In this document: positions 24,999 to 34,163 of the stretch, piece by piece | How positions within the stretch are numbered: position 1 is the first letter of the stretch | How the letters are laid out: each line of letters starts with the position of its first letter | DNA from: Kitasatospora papulosa | GTDB lineage: Bacteria > Actinomycetota > Actinomycetes > Streptomycetales > Streptomycetaceae | DNA length: 64,000 nucleotides | NCBI RefSeq assembly: GCF_000717245.1 | Contig: NZ_JNYQ01000019.1 | Coordinates: 1-64,000 of the forward strand | Direction of reading: 5' to 3' | The notes under the pieces: generated by a model | Seen by the model: only the letters and a program-made list of their open reading frames with translations | The model's database searches: none | What the model was told of the DNA's origin: nothing | Translations under genes and position numbers: made by a program

Positions 24999-26441
24999 TC
25001 ACCGCCGCCCTGGTCGTCCGTAAGGGATTCGGTCCGCCTCAGCCGCTGCCGGCGAAGGGTGCGAGACAGTCGTGTGCGGTTTGCGGGCATTCCGAGCGCG
25101 ACGCTGCTCGGTTTCCCTCTCGAGATGGCTGCGGAGACCGGAAGTCAGTTCCCTGAGCCGGGCGGAAGTGGCGGGAAGGGGCGGTGTGGGGCCCTCGATT
25201 GTGCAAGCATCGCGGGGGAGTGCAGCCAGATCCTTCAGAAAGCGCTGGTGCGCAGCGGCCAACGTGTCTGGCTCCGCGATGCGACGACCCGCCGACATCA
25301 CTTTCCGCAGTACCTGTTCCCTGCCGTCGGGTACTTCTTCGTCAGCCAGCGCTATCACGTCGTCCAGGCCGTCCGCCCGCAGAATCTGCTTGCGTCCGGG
25401 CGCCGTGATCTTGGCGGCGGAAAGCTTCATGACAGGCATTCCGTCGTATTCCACCAACTTGTACGCCGAGTCGAGATACGGAGCGTCGGACGAGGTTCCG
25501 ACCTTCGTGCCGACGGCATAGACGTCTATCGGAGCGCCCGATCGCACGAGGCTGTTGATGCGGTACTCGTCGAGGCCGCCACTCGCGATGACAGCGACTT
25601 CGGGAAGGCCTGACCGGTCCAGGACACCGCGCGCCTCGCGGGCGAGGGCTCCCAGGTCACCACTGTCCAGACGGACTGCGCAACCGGTGCCCAGTTGGAG
25701 GGTGTTGAGCACACGGGCAGCCGTCATGACTCCGTTGACCGTGTCGTAGGTGTCCACCAGGAGCGTGACAGGTCCTGGAGTGCTGCGCGCGAAAGCCAGG
25801 AACGCTGCCTCCTCGTCGCCGAACGCCTCGATGTACGAGTGAGCCATCGTGCCGGACGCGCGTGTCCTCCATCGGAGCGCGGCTGCGACATTGCTCGTGC
25901 CGGCGAATCCGACCATGGTGCCGACCCGGGCGGCCTGCATTCCCGCCTCCGGGCCATGGCTCCTGCGCAGCGAGAAGTCGATGACGGGGTGGTCTGCTGC
26001 GGCCAGGACACACCGGGCAGCCTTCGACGCGACAGCCGTCTGGTGGCTGATCTGGCTCAGCAGCCACGTCTCCACGATCTGTGCCTGAGGCAGGGGAGCA
26101 GTGACCTCGAGCAGCGGCTCACCGGCCAGGACGATCCGTCCTTCGGGTACCGCTCGGACCTCGCCGTCGAAGCGGAGGCCGACGAGAGCCTGCACATCCT
26201 GTTCACTGCGTCCCAGAGCCGAAGCGAAATCCCGGGCGTCCTGTTCGGTCACCTCGAAATCGGCGAGGAAGCCGAGAACGGGCTCCAGCCCCGCGCTGAC
26301 CAGAAAGCCACGGTCGCGGGGCAGATCACGCACGAACAGGCTGAACGTCGCCTGCCGGGTCATGCCCTCCCGTAGATAGGAGAGCGCCATCGTCGCCTCG
26401 TACAGATCCGTGGTGGTGGCATGCGACATGGGGGGTACCAC
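24999..26441 (-). CDS. pncB: Nicotinate phosphoribosyltransferase
   Basis: 480 residues from the GTG at 26441, or 476 from the ATG at 26429 (MSHATTTDLYEATMALSYL), which has GAGAAG about 11 nt upstream and is preferred. Signature regions: DLYEATMA, the His-containing FSLRRSHGPEAGMQAARVG, GTMAHSYIEAFGDEEAAF, LLVDTYDT, VRLDSGDLGALAREARG and GTKVGTSSDAPYLDSAYKL. It makes nicotinate mononucleotide from nicotinate and PRPP for NAD salvage. In Mycobacterium tuberculosis a second pncB copy belongs to the dormancy regulon beside USPs; this gene has the same company. Confidence 0.92.
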   Translation of the reverse strand: MVPPMSHATTTDLYEATMALSYLREGMTRQATFSLFVRDLPRDRGFLVSAGLEPVLGFLADFEVTEQDARDFASALGRSEQDVQALVGLRFDGEVRAVPEGRIVLAGEPLLEVTAPLPQAQIVETWLLSQISHQTAVASKAARCVLAAADHPVIDFSLRRSHGPEAGMQAARVGTMVGFAGTSNVAAALRWRTRASGTMAHSYIEAFGDEEAAFLAFARSTPGPVTLLVDTYDTVNGVMTAARVLNTLQLGTGCAVRLDSGDLGALAREARGVLDRSGLPEVAVIASGGLDEYRINSLVRSGAPIDVYAVGTKVGTSSDAPYLDSAYKLVEYDGMPVMKLSAAKITAPGRKQILRADGLDDVIALADEEVPDGREQVLRKVMSAGRRIAEPDTLAAAHQRFLKDLAALPRDACTIEGPTPPLPATSARLRELTSGLRSHLERETEQRRARNARKPHTTVSHPSPAAAEADRIPYGRPGRR

Positions 26442-26568
26442 TTCTCATCGACAGGTCTCGGGCCCCGCCCGGCCCTGGAGGGACCTCCACGTCCAGGCTT
26501 GCGTGCAGCCGCACCGGGTGTACAGGGCCGAGTGGGTACCTCGGCGTGCTGGACAACTGCGTGGCCCA

Positions 26569-26583
26569 GGGACCTTCGGTCCC
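26569..26583. promoter_or_regulatory. GGGACC-TTC-GGTCCC palindrome, DevR-like box candidate
   Basis: A perfect 6-bp inverted repeat with 3-nt centre, 128-142 bp upstream of the nicotinate phosphoribosyltransferase start. It resembles the GGGAC...GTCCC core of DosR/DevR sites. The exact Streptomyces consensus was not checked. The rest of 26442-26950 shows no gene. Confidence 0.4.
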
Positions 26584-26950
26584 CGGAGTAGGCCTTGTGA
26601 CCCCTGCCCTGTAGTAGGTCGCCGAGGCCACGGCCTCCCACCGGAGCGCCGAAACCGTGCCGCGGATGTCCGCCCAACAAGGCCTGGCCTGGAGCGTGCA
26701 CCGGGCGAGGGTGGTGCAGGGGGCGCCGTCATCGCCTGCTCCGGGCCAACCGTGCTCCGACAGAGACCGGAACGAGTGGGCTCTCTGCCGGGGTCTCGCG
26801 CCGCTGACCGTGTTCCGATCACACGGATGCCGTGCTGCCCGATGGGCAGTTGGACGCCGTCAGGGCGACGTGGCCGGCCACAGCACCCCGCCACAGTGAG
26901 GCGCCCCAGCCGAGGGGAACCGAACACTCGGGGTCGCACGTCTCCCGTGC

Positions 26951-27574
26951 ATGCTGACCATCCTGGGGATACTCTTCGCCGTCGCGCCCGCCGTCGTCTG
27001 GCTGACGATCACCCGCACCCGTTCCGTCGGGTGCATAGTGGGCGGCGCTCTGCTCGCCGGAGCCGGTCTGCTGATCAGCGTCCAGCAGAGCTGGATCGAC
27101 GCTCCCAGACCCGATGCCCATCTCGTGTTCACGGCTCTCGCGCCCCTGCTCATCGCCTGCGGCGCGGGACTGGAAGGCCGGCACGAGGAACGCCCTCCCC
27201 AGGAATGGATCTCCCGTCGAAACGGGGCGATCGGCTTCCTGGGGACGCAATTCGCCCTCACCCTGGTGGTCGGGCTCCTGTACGCCCTGATGATCAGCGA
27301 AGGCTCGGACGCCCCGTCGTCCAAGGCCCTCCCCTCATTGCCGCCAGGCATCACCATGGTCGACGAAGGCACCAGCTGTGGTTCCGGCGGCTGCTCGCGC
27401 GTCGCCACTGTCACCAGCGATACCGGCCTCTCCCACCCGGAAGTCATCCGCGAACTGGGCCTCCAGCGGGAGCGTTGTCGTGCCAGCGGCTGGCTGCTCG
27501 ACTGGCGGGACGTGTGCGTCGGAGCCAGGGACAACGGTGAGAGCGTCACTATTTATGCCAGCTGGGGGTACTGA
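26951..27574 (+). CDS. Membrane protein with C-terminal extracytoplasmic domain
   Basis: 207 residues. Three or four hydrophobic helices (about 1-22, 28-45, 58-72, 95-115), then a roughly 90-residue domain with CGSGGC and later Cys pairs (RERCRASGWLLDWRDVCVGA) that could form disulfides outside the cell. No family recognised. Apparently monocistronic; starts 10 nt from weak upstream sequence. Confidence 0.65.
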   Translation: MLTILGILFAVAPAVVWLTITRTRSVGCIVGGALLAGAGLLISVQQSWIDAPRPDAHLVFTALAPLLIACGAGLEGRHEERPPQEWISRRNGAIGFLGTQFALTLVVGLLYALMISEGSDAPSSKALPSLPPGITMVDEGTSCGSGGCSRVATVTSDTGLSHPEVIRELGLQRERCRASGWLLDWRDVCVGARDNGESVTIYASWGY

Positions 27575-27694
27575 GAGTAAGTGCGCGGCCTGCCCAGCGC
27601 TCAGGCCGGCGGTGTCGCGGGGACGGGCTGGGCGCGCCGAGATATCCGGCGCTGCTCGCCGCCGAGTTCCGCGCGGCTTCCGTAACGTGGAGGC

Positions 27695-28012
27695 ATGAAG
27701 AACGCACCGGACAGCACGCCTCTGGTCATCCACGTGGGCCGCGAAGAACTCGTCATCAAGCGACGCTACGAAGTGGCCAGTATCGCCAATGACGCTCTCA
27801 TCGCCCTGTGGTTCGTCACCGGCAGCATCATGTTCTTCTCCGAGCGGTGGACCATCGCGGGCACATGGTGCTTCCTCGCCGGCAGCATCGAGCTACTGGT
27901 CCGGCCCGCGATCCGTCTCACCCGGCACCTGCACCTGCAGCGCGTTCACTCCCGGGCGCTCTGGTCCCACTCTGCGGCTGCTGCGTCCAGCGACGGCTCA
28001 CAGGACTACTGA
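27695..28012 (+). CDS. YrhK-like membrane protein
   Basis: 105 residues: IKRRYEVASIANDALIALWF, then VTGSIMFFSERWTIAGTWCF and LAGSIELLVRPAIRL. Two membrane helices with the conserved R-Y-E...F...G pattern of the YrhK domain; function unknown. 120 bp after the previous gene with its own start region. Confidence 0.75.
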   Translation: MKNAPDSTPLVIHVGREELVIKRRYEVASIANDALIALWFVTGSIMFFSERWTIAGTWCFLAGSIELLVRPAIRLTRHLHLQRVHSRALWSHSAAAASSDGSQDY

Positions 28013-28560
28013 ACGCTCGCTCGGGCTCGCCGCGACGGGCGGCTGTCGCGAGTCGTCCGAGGTCCGGGCGGGCCCGCTGCGGGACTGCGCTCGCCGGGGC
28101 AACTGGTCTACAACGCCCCCTTCGACTACGGCTGGCGGCACGTGGATCCCCACCCCCGGGACTGGGGCGAAAAGCGCGATGACCATGGCGGTACGGCGGT
28201 GCAGGGAGCAGGTGGCCCGGACTGTCCGGCGGAGCCTCGTCCCGTTCGCCTGGCCGGGCAGGGAGAAACGTGACCGACCGTGCTCCCGTTCGTGATGCCC
28301 TGTCGATCATGATGGACATGCCCTTGCGGGACATCGGGGGGTACGTCGTGCGGGCTGACCGGGCAGTGTGCGAGGGGCGTATGTGTATATGTCTGGCGCA
28401 TCTGTCAAAAGAATGGTTAAGCGGCGGCGACACTGTGATCACCGAGATGGCCCGTGCCCGAGCCGGGTCGCCGGACCGTCGTGTCTTCCCGAGCGGCCGT
28501 CGGGCCGACCGGGACGCGTTCACATCGGTACGCGACGTTGACGAACAGGAAAGGCCTCCC

Positions 28561-29049
28561 TTGAACCGACCGCCGTTCTCACCCGATGTCGCCCTGTCGG
28601 CCAGACGGGCACTGGGGATGTCGCCTCAGGAGGTGGCGGAGCAGATGAACGTGTGCGGGGTGCCCACCGACGTCTCTCTCGTTCATGCATGGGAGAGCGG
28701 CGAATACGGTCCGGCCGAGCATGAGTTGATTGCTCTGGCCGACGTGCTCTGGTGCCGGACCACGGAGCTGATGGGGATCGGGGAACCACGCACGTTGACG
28801 CAGTACCGTCTGGCGCGACAGTTCACCACGGCCAAGTTGGCTCGCTCCGTCGGAATGGACACGGTCCGTTACGAGCGGGCGGAAGAGCAGGGAGTGTGGC
28901 CCGGTGACGAGCGGCAGACAGCCGCCCTGTTGCGGCTTCTGAACCTCACCCCGCTCCAGCTGTCCAAGGTCACCGTGCAGGTTGGTCCGTCGTGGTCGGC
29001 AGCCTCGATGCGGCCCAGGTCGAATCCGAGCCGCGCGCGTTCACGTTGA
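28561..29049 (+). CDS. XRE-family helix-turn-helix regulator
   Basis: 162 residues from a TTG with AGGAAAGG about 7 nt upstream. An alternative GTG start at 28270 (also with GGGAG) would add 97 residues of low homology value. Two HTH-like repeats: ARRALGMSPQEVAEQMNVCG with HAWESGEYGP, and YRLARQFTTAKLARSVGMD with RYERAEEQGVWPGD. Streptomyces encodes many such tandem-HTH proteins of unknown target. 28013-28560 otherwise holds no supported gene. Confidence 0.65.
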   Translation: MNRPPFSPDVALSARRALGMSPQEVAEQMNVCGVPTDVSLVHAWESGEYGPAEHELIALADVLWCRTTELMGIGEPRTLTQYRLARQFTTAKLARSVGMDTVRYERAEEQGVWPGDERQTAALLRLLNLTPLQLSKVTVQVGPSWSAASMRPRSNPSRARSR

Positions 29050-29166
29050 GGGCCGGTGGCAAGACGTGCAACCTACCGGACACCGGTCCACCTTCCAGGC
29101 AGCGAGCCGGCGCCGACGCGTCAGCGGGTCGACGCGGAGCGGTCCGCAAGGTCGACAGGGGGTGTG

Positions 29167-29703
29167 TCAGAGCCGCCTCGTGGTGAACAGGTTGGTTCCG
29201 TGCACTGCGTCCACCTCCTTCCGCTCGGTTTCGGTGAATCCGACCTTGGCCAGCACACGGCGAGAAGCGGTGTTCCAGTCCCAGACCGTGGCCCACAGAC
29301 GTTCGTAACCGGATGATCTCGCCCATTCCAGAACCGCCAACGATGCCTCGGTCGCGTATCCCTGACGCTGAACTCGGCGTAGCAGCTCGAATGCCAGTTC
29401 AGGTTCTCCTGCCGCTCCTCGCTCGCTGTCTACCAGCCCGCAGTAGCCGATGACGTCACGAGATGCCTTCCGCTCGATCGCCAGCAACCCGCTCGACCAC
29501 AGCTGATCGGTGCGGATCGAACTCTCGAGCTCCGCGACCGTGGGATGTCCGTCCGCGTCGATCCGGCGGTGCGGCGGCACTCGTGGATCACGTTCGGTCC
29601 ACAGCTCATGCTGGATGACGGCCTCGGCTACCCGCCAAGGTCTGAGCAACAGACGACTTGTCTCGAGTACGACCTCACTGCCCGGAACCGCGCCAACTGT
29701 CAT
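29167..29703 (-). CDS. GNAT N-acetyltransferase, RimJ/RimL type
   Basis: 178 residues from the ATG at 29703 (MTVGAVPGSEVVLETSRLLL); the ATG at 29715 is equally possible. RimJ/RimL features: LETSRLLLRPW at the start, DVIGYCGLVD, ELAFELLRRVQRQGYATEAS (acetyl-CoA loop) and NTASRRVLAKVGFTETE. Transfers acetyl from acetyl-CoA to an amine; substrate unknown, possibly a protein N-terminus or an antibiotic. 29716-29882 is intergenic. Confidence 0.88.
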   Translation of the reverse strand: MTVGAVPGSEVVLETSRLLLRPWRVAEAVIQHELWTERDPRVPPHRRIDADGHPTVAELESSIRTDQLWSSGLLAIERKASRDVIGYCGLVDSERGAAGEPELAFELLRRVQRQGYATEASLAVLEWARSSGYERLWATVWDWNTASRRVLAKVGFTETERKEVDAVHGTNLFTTRRL

Positions 29704-29882
29704 GGCAGCAACCATGGCACGGGTGAGCGCGGGGTCGTGCCAGGGCGTCGAACGCGACTCGAACTTCTTCGGTGCACATGTGGGCGGCGTCCCGCCGATG
29801 AGGCCGGGCTCGTCCCCAGTGGTCGTGCCGGGGCTTCGAGCATCGGCCGGGACGGTGTCCTACGGTGCGCGGAGGTCGGTTG

Positions 29883-31025
29883 TCAGGCTGCTGTCTGTTC
29901 CGTTGTCTGTTTCAGGTCGTGGTGTATGGGGTGCGCGCTGCCGGTCAGTGGCAGCCCCGTTCCGCCGCGTTTCGCCGCGATGATCTCGGCTGCGATGGAC
30001 AGGGCCGTCTCCTCGGGCGTGCGGGCTCCGAGGTCCAGTCCGATGGGTGATCGCAGCCGCGCCAGCTCGTGATCGTTCAGCCCTGCCTCGCGCAGCCGCC
30101 GCAGCCGGTCCTCGTGGGTCCCGCGCGAGCCCATCGCGCCGACGAACGCGACCGGTCTCCGCAGCGCTTCGGTGAGTAGCGGTACGTCGAACCGCGCTTC
30201 ATGGGTGAGGACGCACAGCACCGTGCGTCCATCGGTCCTGGTGCTCCGCAGGTAGCGGTGCGGCCAGTCGACGACGACCTCGTCCGCCTCGGGGAAGCGG
30301 GCCCGGGTGGTGAAGACGGCCCTGGCGTCGCACACCGTGACGTGGTGGCCCATAAACTTGCCGACCCGTACCAGGGCCGCGGCGAAGTCGATGGCACCGA
30401 ACACGATCATGCGGGGTGGTTCCACGCTGCACTCGACGAGCAGGGTGAGCCCGCCGGGGCAGTGCGAGCCGTCCTCGGAGAGCGTGACGGTGCCCGTCCG
30501 GCCGGTGTCCAGCAGGGCCCGTGCCTCGGCCGCCGCCGTGCGGTCCAGCTCCGCATGGCCGCCGAGCCCGCCCTCCTGGCTGCCGTCGGGACGGAGCAGC
30601 AGGGCACGCCCGAGCAGCTCCGCCGGGCCGCGTACGACCCGGGCGAGCGCCGCCTGCCCGCCCGAGGCTGCGGCAGAGATCGCGGCTCGCAGCACGTCAC
30701 GCTGGGGTGAGTCCTCGTGGACCGGTGTGACCATGATGTCGATGACTCCGCCGCAGGTCAGACCGACCGCGAAGGCGTCCTCGTCGCTGTAGCCGAAGCG
30801 TTCGCGTACGGTTCGGCCGTCCTGGAGGGCTTGGGCGCACAGTTCGTAGACAGCGCCCTCCACGCAGCCGCCGGAGACCGAGCCGATCGCCGTGCCGTGG
30901 CTGTCGACCGCGAGGGCGGCTCCAGGGCCACGTGGGGCGCTGCCGTCCACGGCGACGACGGTGGCGACCGCGAACTCCCGGCCCGCGTCCATCCAGGCGT
31001 TCAGCGTGTCGGCGATGTCAAGCAT
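29883..31025 (-). CDS. XdhC/CoxI-family molybdenum cofactor maturation protein
   Basis: 380 residues. N-terminal XdhC domain (about 10-75) with VATVVAVDGSAPRGPGAAL and GSVSGGCVEGAVYE; C-terminal Rossmann-like domain (about 205-360) with MIVFGAIDFAAALVRVGKFM, VVDWPHRYL, CVLTHEARFD, FVGAMGSRGTHEDR and SPIGLDLGARTPEETALSI. Such proteins receive Mo-MPT cofactor, help sulfurate it and insert it into the partner enzyme. It overlaps the end of the molybdopterin subunit gene by 8 bp, so it is dedicated to this operon, like PaoD for PaoABC. Confidence 0.92.
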   Translation of the reverse strand: MLDIADTLNAWMDAGREFAVATVVAVDGSAPRGPGAALAVDSHGTAIGSVSGGCVEGAVYELCAQALQDGRTVRERFGYSDEDAFAVGLTCGGVIDIMVTPVHEDSPQRDVLRAAISAAASGGQAALARVVRGPAELLGRALLLRPDGSQEGGLGGHAELDRTAAAEARALLDTGRTGTVTLSEDGSHCPGGLTLLVECSVEPPRMIVFGAIDFAAALVRVGKFMGHHVTVCDARAVFTTRARFPEADEVVVDWPHRYLRSTRTDGRTVLCVLTHEARFDVPLLTEALRRPVAFVGAMGSRGTHEDRLRRLREAGLNDHELARLRSPIGLDLGARTPEETALSIAAEIIAAKRGGTGLPLTGSAHPIHHDLKQTTEQTAA

Positions 31026-33174
31026 CCGCCGGTCCGCTGTCCGAAGGCGGAAGTGCGGCTGCCGCGAGGACGCGATCGGGGCGGATGGGCAGATTCCGGT
31101 GGCGTACGCCGGTCGCGTGCCAGACCGCGTTGGCGACGGCCGCGGCGGCGCCCACGATGCCGATCTCGCCCACTCCCTTGATCCCGATGGGATCGTCCGG
31201 GTCGTGGTCGTCCACCCAGTCCGCCTCGATGTCGGGTACGTCGGCGTGTGTGGCCACGTGGTAGCCGGCGAGGTCGGGGGAGTAGTGGCGGCCGGTGTTC
31301 CGGTCGCGGACCGCCTCCTCGTGCAGGGCCATGGAGATGCCCCAGGTCATTCCGCCGACCAGTTGGTTGCGGGCGGTGAGCGGGTTCACGATCCGGCCGG
31401 CCGCGAAGATGCCAAGCATGCGGCGGACCCGGATCTCACCGGAGGAGGTGTCCACGGCGACCTCTGCGAACTGGGCGCCGAAGGAGTGCCGTTCCTTCTG
31501 TGCGAGGGCACCGAGCGCCTCGGTGGTGTCGGAGCGCACGGTGATCCCCTCCGGTGGGATGTCCTGGGTCACCGCGAGCCGCTCCCGCAGTTCGGTGGCG
31601 GCCGCCGTGACCGCCCAGGCCCAGGAGCGGGTGCCCATGGATCCGCCGGCGATCATCGCGGGGCCGAAGTCGCTGTCGCCGATGCGGACGTGGACCCGTT
31701 CCGGGGTGGTCTCCAGAGCGTCGGCGGCGATCAGGGTGAGTGCCGTGCGGGCACCGGTACCGATGTCCGCGGCGGCGATCCGTACGGTGTAGGAGCCGCT
31801 CGCCTCCGCCGTGACCAGAGCCGTGGACGGCATGGCTCCGGCGCCGAAAGAGGCTGCCGCCATCCCCGTGCCGAGCAGCCAGCGGCCGTCGTAGCGGATG
31901 CCTGGGCGGGGGTCGCGGTCCGCCCAGCCGAACCTACGGGCGCCCTCGCGGAGGCAGGCGGCCAGGTTGTTGCTGCTGAAGGGGAGGCCGGAGACGGGGC
32001 CGGTCTCGGGCTCGTTGCGCAGGCGGAGTTCGACCGGGTCGATACCGGCGCGTTCGGCCAGTTCGTCCAGAGCCGACTCGATCGCGAACGACCCCGGTGC
32101 CTCTCCCGGCGCCCGCATCCAGGTGGGGGACGGTACGTCGAGGCGTACGACATGGTTGGCCGTGCGGTGGGCGTCGGCGTCGTAGAGGACCCGGGCGACG
32201 CCCGCGCTCGGCTCGACGAACTCGTAGACGGTCGACGTCTGGTTGAGCGAGCGGTGGTCCAGGGCGCGGAGCCTGCCGTCGGCGTCCGCGCCGAGCCTGA
32301 CCCGCTGAGTTGTGGGGCTGCGGTATCCGGCCAGCGAGAACGTCTGGCGTCGCGTCAGGACGACGCGGACCGGCCGCCGGAGTGCGGTGGCGGCCATGAC
32401 CGCGGACACCTGGTGGGCGCGCAGGCCCTTGCTGCCGAACCCGCCGCCGATGTGCTCGGAGCGCACACGTACCGAGGACGCGTCCAGGGAGAAGAGCGTG
32501 GCCAGTTCGGACTGGACCCAGCCGGCGCCCTGGTTGGAGTCGACGACCTCCAGTCGTCCGCCCTCCCACCGGGCGGTGGCCGCGTGCGGCTCCATCATGC
32601 TGTGCTGTTCCTCAGGGGTGGTGTACTCCTCGTCCACTACGACGGCGGAGGAGGCGAGCCGGCCCTGCAGATCACCCTTCTCGGTCGCCGCCGGCATGAA
32701 ACCGGCTGCCGGATAGGCGTCAGGATCGTCCGCGGTCAGCACGGTACTGTGCGGCTCCCGGTCGTACGTCACCGCCAGGGTCTCGGCGGCCTCCCTCGCC
32801 TCCTCCGGGGTCTCGGCCACGACCAGGGCGACCGGCCAGCCGGCGAACGGCACCTTGTCGTGCTGGAAGACGACGGCGGCCGGATCCGGCGGGGTGCCGA
32901 GCATGCCGACGTAATCGGTGTACAGGCGGGGGGCGTTGCCGTGGTGGAGCACAGTGAGGACGCCCGGCATGGCGAGGACCGGGGCGGTGTCGATGTCACG
33001 AATGCGCCCCCGGGTGATGGGGGAGAGGACCAGCCAGCCGTGGGCCAGGTCGGCGAAGGGGATCTCGCCGGCGTAACGCGCGGTGCCGGTGACCTTCTCG
33101 CGGCCCTCCACGCGGGTGCGGGCGGTGCCGACGGCCGTGCGCAGTGCCGGAGGGCCCGGCGTGGTGGTGGTCAT
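31018..33174 (-). CDS. Aldehyde oxidoreductase molybdenum-binding subunit (PaoC/YagR type)
   Basis: 718 residues, the size of PaoC. Features: RVEGREKVTGTARYAGEI at the start, EEQHSMMEPHAATARWEGG, the Moco motif HIGGGFGSKG near 245, MRAPGEAPGSFAIESALDEL near 355 and the catalytic Glu in GIKGVGEIGIVG near 678. It hydroxylates aldehydes or N-heterocycles at the Mo centre. Third subunit in the operon, joined to the FAD subunit by a 4-bp ATGA overlap. A very long antisense frame across it (about 31-33 kb) is an artefact of codon bias. Confidence 0.93.
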   Translation of the reverse strand: MTTTTPGPPALRTAVGTARTRVEGREKVTGTARYAGEIPFADLAHGWLVLSPITRGRIRDIDTAPVLAMPGVLTVLHHGNAPRLYTDYVGMLGTPPDPAAVVFQHDKVPFAGWPVALVVAETPEEAREAAETLAVTYDREPHSTVLTADDPDAYPAAGFMPAATEKGDLQGRLASSAVVVDEEYTTPEEQHSMMEPHAATARWEGGRLEVVDSNQGAGWVQSELATLFSLDASSVRVRSEHIGGGFGSKGLRAHQVSAVMAATALRRPVRVVLTRRQTFSLAGYRSPTTQRVRLGADADGRLRALDHRSLNQTSTVYEFVEPSAGVARVLYDADAHRTANHVVRLDVPSPTWMRAPGEAPGSFAIESALDELAERAGIDPVELRLRNEPETGPVSGLPFSSNNLAACLREGARRFGWADRDPRPGIRYDGRWLLGTGMAAASFGAGAMPSTALVTAEASGSYTVRIAAADIGTGARTALTLIAADALETTPERVHVRIGDSDFGPAMIAGGSMGTRSWAWAVTAAATELRERLAVTQDIPPEGITVRSDTTEALGALAQKERHSFGAQFAEVAVDTSSGEIRVRRMLGIFAAGRIVNPLTARNQLVGGMTWGISMALHEEAVRDRNTGRHYSPDLAGYHVATHADVPDIEADWVDDHDPDDPIGIKGVGEIGIVGAAAAVANAVWHATGVRHRNLPIRPDRVLAAAALPPSDSGPADA

Positions 33175-34163
33175 CGGGCGTCGCCTTCCGCCAGTTCGGT
33201 CAGCACGGAGACCATGAGGTTGCGCATGAGGGTCACCTTGTATCCGTTGTCGGGCAGCGGTGCGGCGGCGGCGAGTTCGGCGTCCGCGGCGGCGGCGAAG
33301 GTCTCGCCGGTGGCCGGTGCGCCGGTCAGGACGGTTTCGGCGGCACGGGCACGCCAGGGCCGGGAGGCGACGGCTCCCAGGGCGAGCCGCGCCTCGCGTA
33401 CCTGACCGTCCTTCATGTCCAGCGCGGCGGCGACGGATCCGATGGCGAAGGCGTAGGAGGCGCGCTCGCGCACCTTGCGGTAGCGGGAGTGGGCGGCGAG
33501 CGGCGCCGGGGGCAGGGTGATGTGGGTGATCAGTGCGCCCGGCGGCAGGGTCGTCTCTCGGTGCGGGGTGTCGCCGACGGGGAGGTAGAGGTCGGTGAGC
33601 GGCACCTCACCCGGCCCGTCGAGCGTCTCGTAACGGACCTGGGCGTCGAACGCGGTCAGGGCCACGCCCATGTCGGAGGGGTGCACGGCGACGCAGTGGC
33701 CGGAGGCACCGAGGACCGCGTGGTTGTGGTGCTCACCGGCGACGGCCGGGCATCCGCTGCCCGGTACACGCTTGTTGCACGGTCCGCTGACATCGGTGAA
33801 GTAACCGCAGCGGGTGCGCTGGAGCAGATTGCCGCCGACCGTGGCCATGTTGCGCAGCTGCCCGGAGGCTCCGGCCAGCACGGCCTGGGTCAACGCCGGG
33901 TAGCGACGGCGGACGTCGGGGTGGGCCGCCAGGTCGCTGTTGGTGACGGTCGCCCCGATACGGAGGCCACCGTCGGCGGTGGACTCGACCCGGTCCAGCG
34001 GCAGTTCCCGCACGTCGACGAGGAGGTCGGGGCGTTCGACGCCGCTCTTCATGAGGTCGACCAGGTTGGTGCCACCGCCGAGGAACCGCGCGTCCGCTGC
34101 GGCGGCGAGCAGGGCGACGGCGCCGGTGACGTCCTGGGCGCGCCGGTAGTCGAACTCCTTCAC
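33171..34163 (-). CDS. Aldehyde oxidoreductase FAD subunit with extra 4Fe-4S loop (PaoB/YagS type)
   Basis: 330 residues from a GTG at 34163 that overlaps the previous stop (GTGA). FAD-binding motifs: FLGGGTNLVDLMKSGV and ATVGGNLLQRTRC. Cys119, Cys129, Cys138 and Cys157 (RTRCGYFTDVSGPCNKRV, then GSGC and GHC) have the 10-9-19 spacing of the 4Fe-4S ligands of PaoB-type subunits; ordinary xanthine dehydrogenase FAD subunits lack them. It passes electrons from the 2Fe-2S subunit to an external acceptor. Confidence 0.92.
   Translation of the reverse strand: MKEFDYRRAQDVTGAVALLAAAADARFLGGGTNLVDLMKSGVERPDLLVDVRELPLDRVESTADGGLRIGATVTNSDLAAHPDVRRRYPALTQAVLAGASGQLRNMATVGGNLLQRTRCGYFTDVSGPCNKRVPGSGCPAVAGEHHNHAVLGASGHCVAVHPSDMGVALTAFDAQVRYETLDGPGEVPLTDLYLPVGDTPHRETTLPPGALITHITLPPAPLAAHSRYRKVRERASYAFAIGSVAAALDMKDGQVREARLALGAVASRPWRARAAETVLTGAPATGETFAAAADAELAAAAPLPDNGYKVTLMRNLMVSVLTELAEGDAR

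Noticed and set aside
28380..28425. TTGACA on the reverse strand as a promoter
   Set aside because: No matching -10 at 16-18 nt (a TATACA lies at 13) and no reverse-strand gene downstream.
30892..33405. 837-codon forward open frame across the molybdenum subunit gene
   Set aside because: Antisense shadow: Gly/Asp/Arg-rich low-complexity translation with no domain, opposite a gene with all catalytic motifs.
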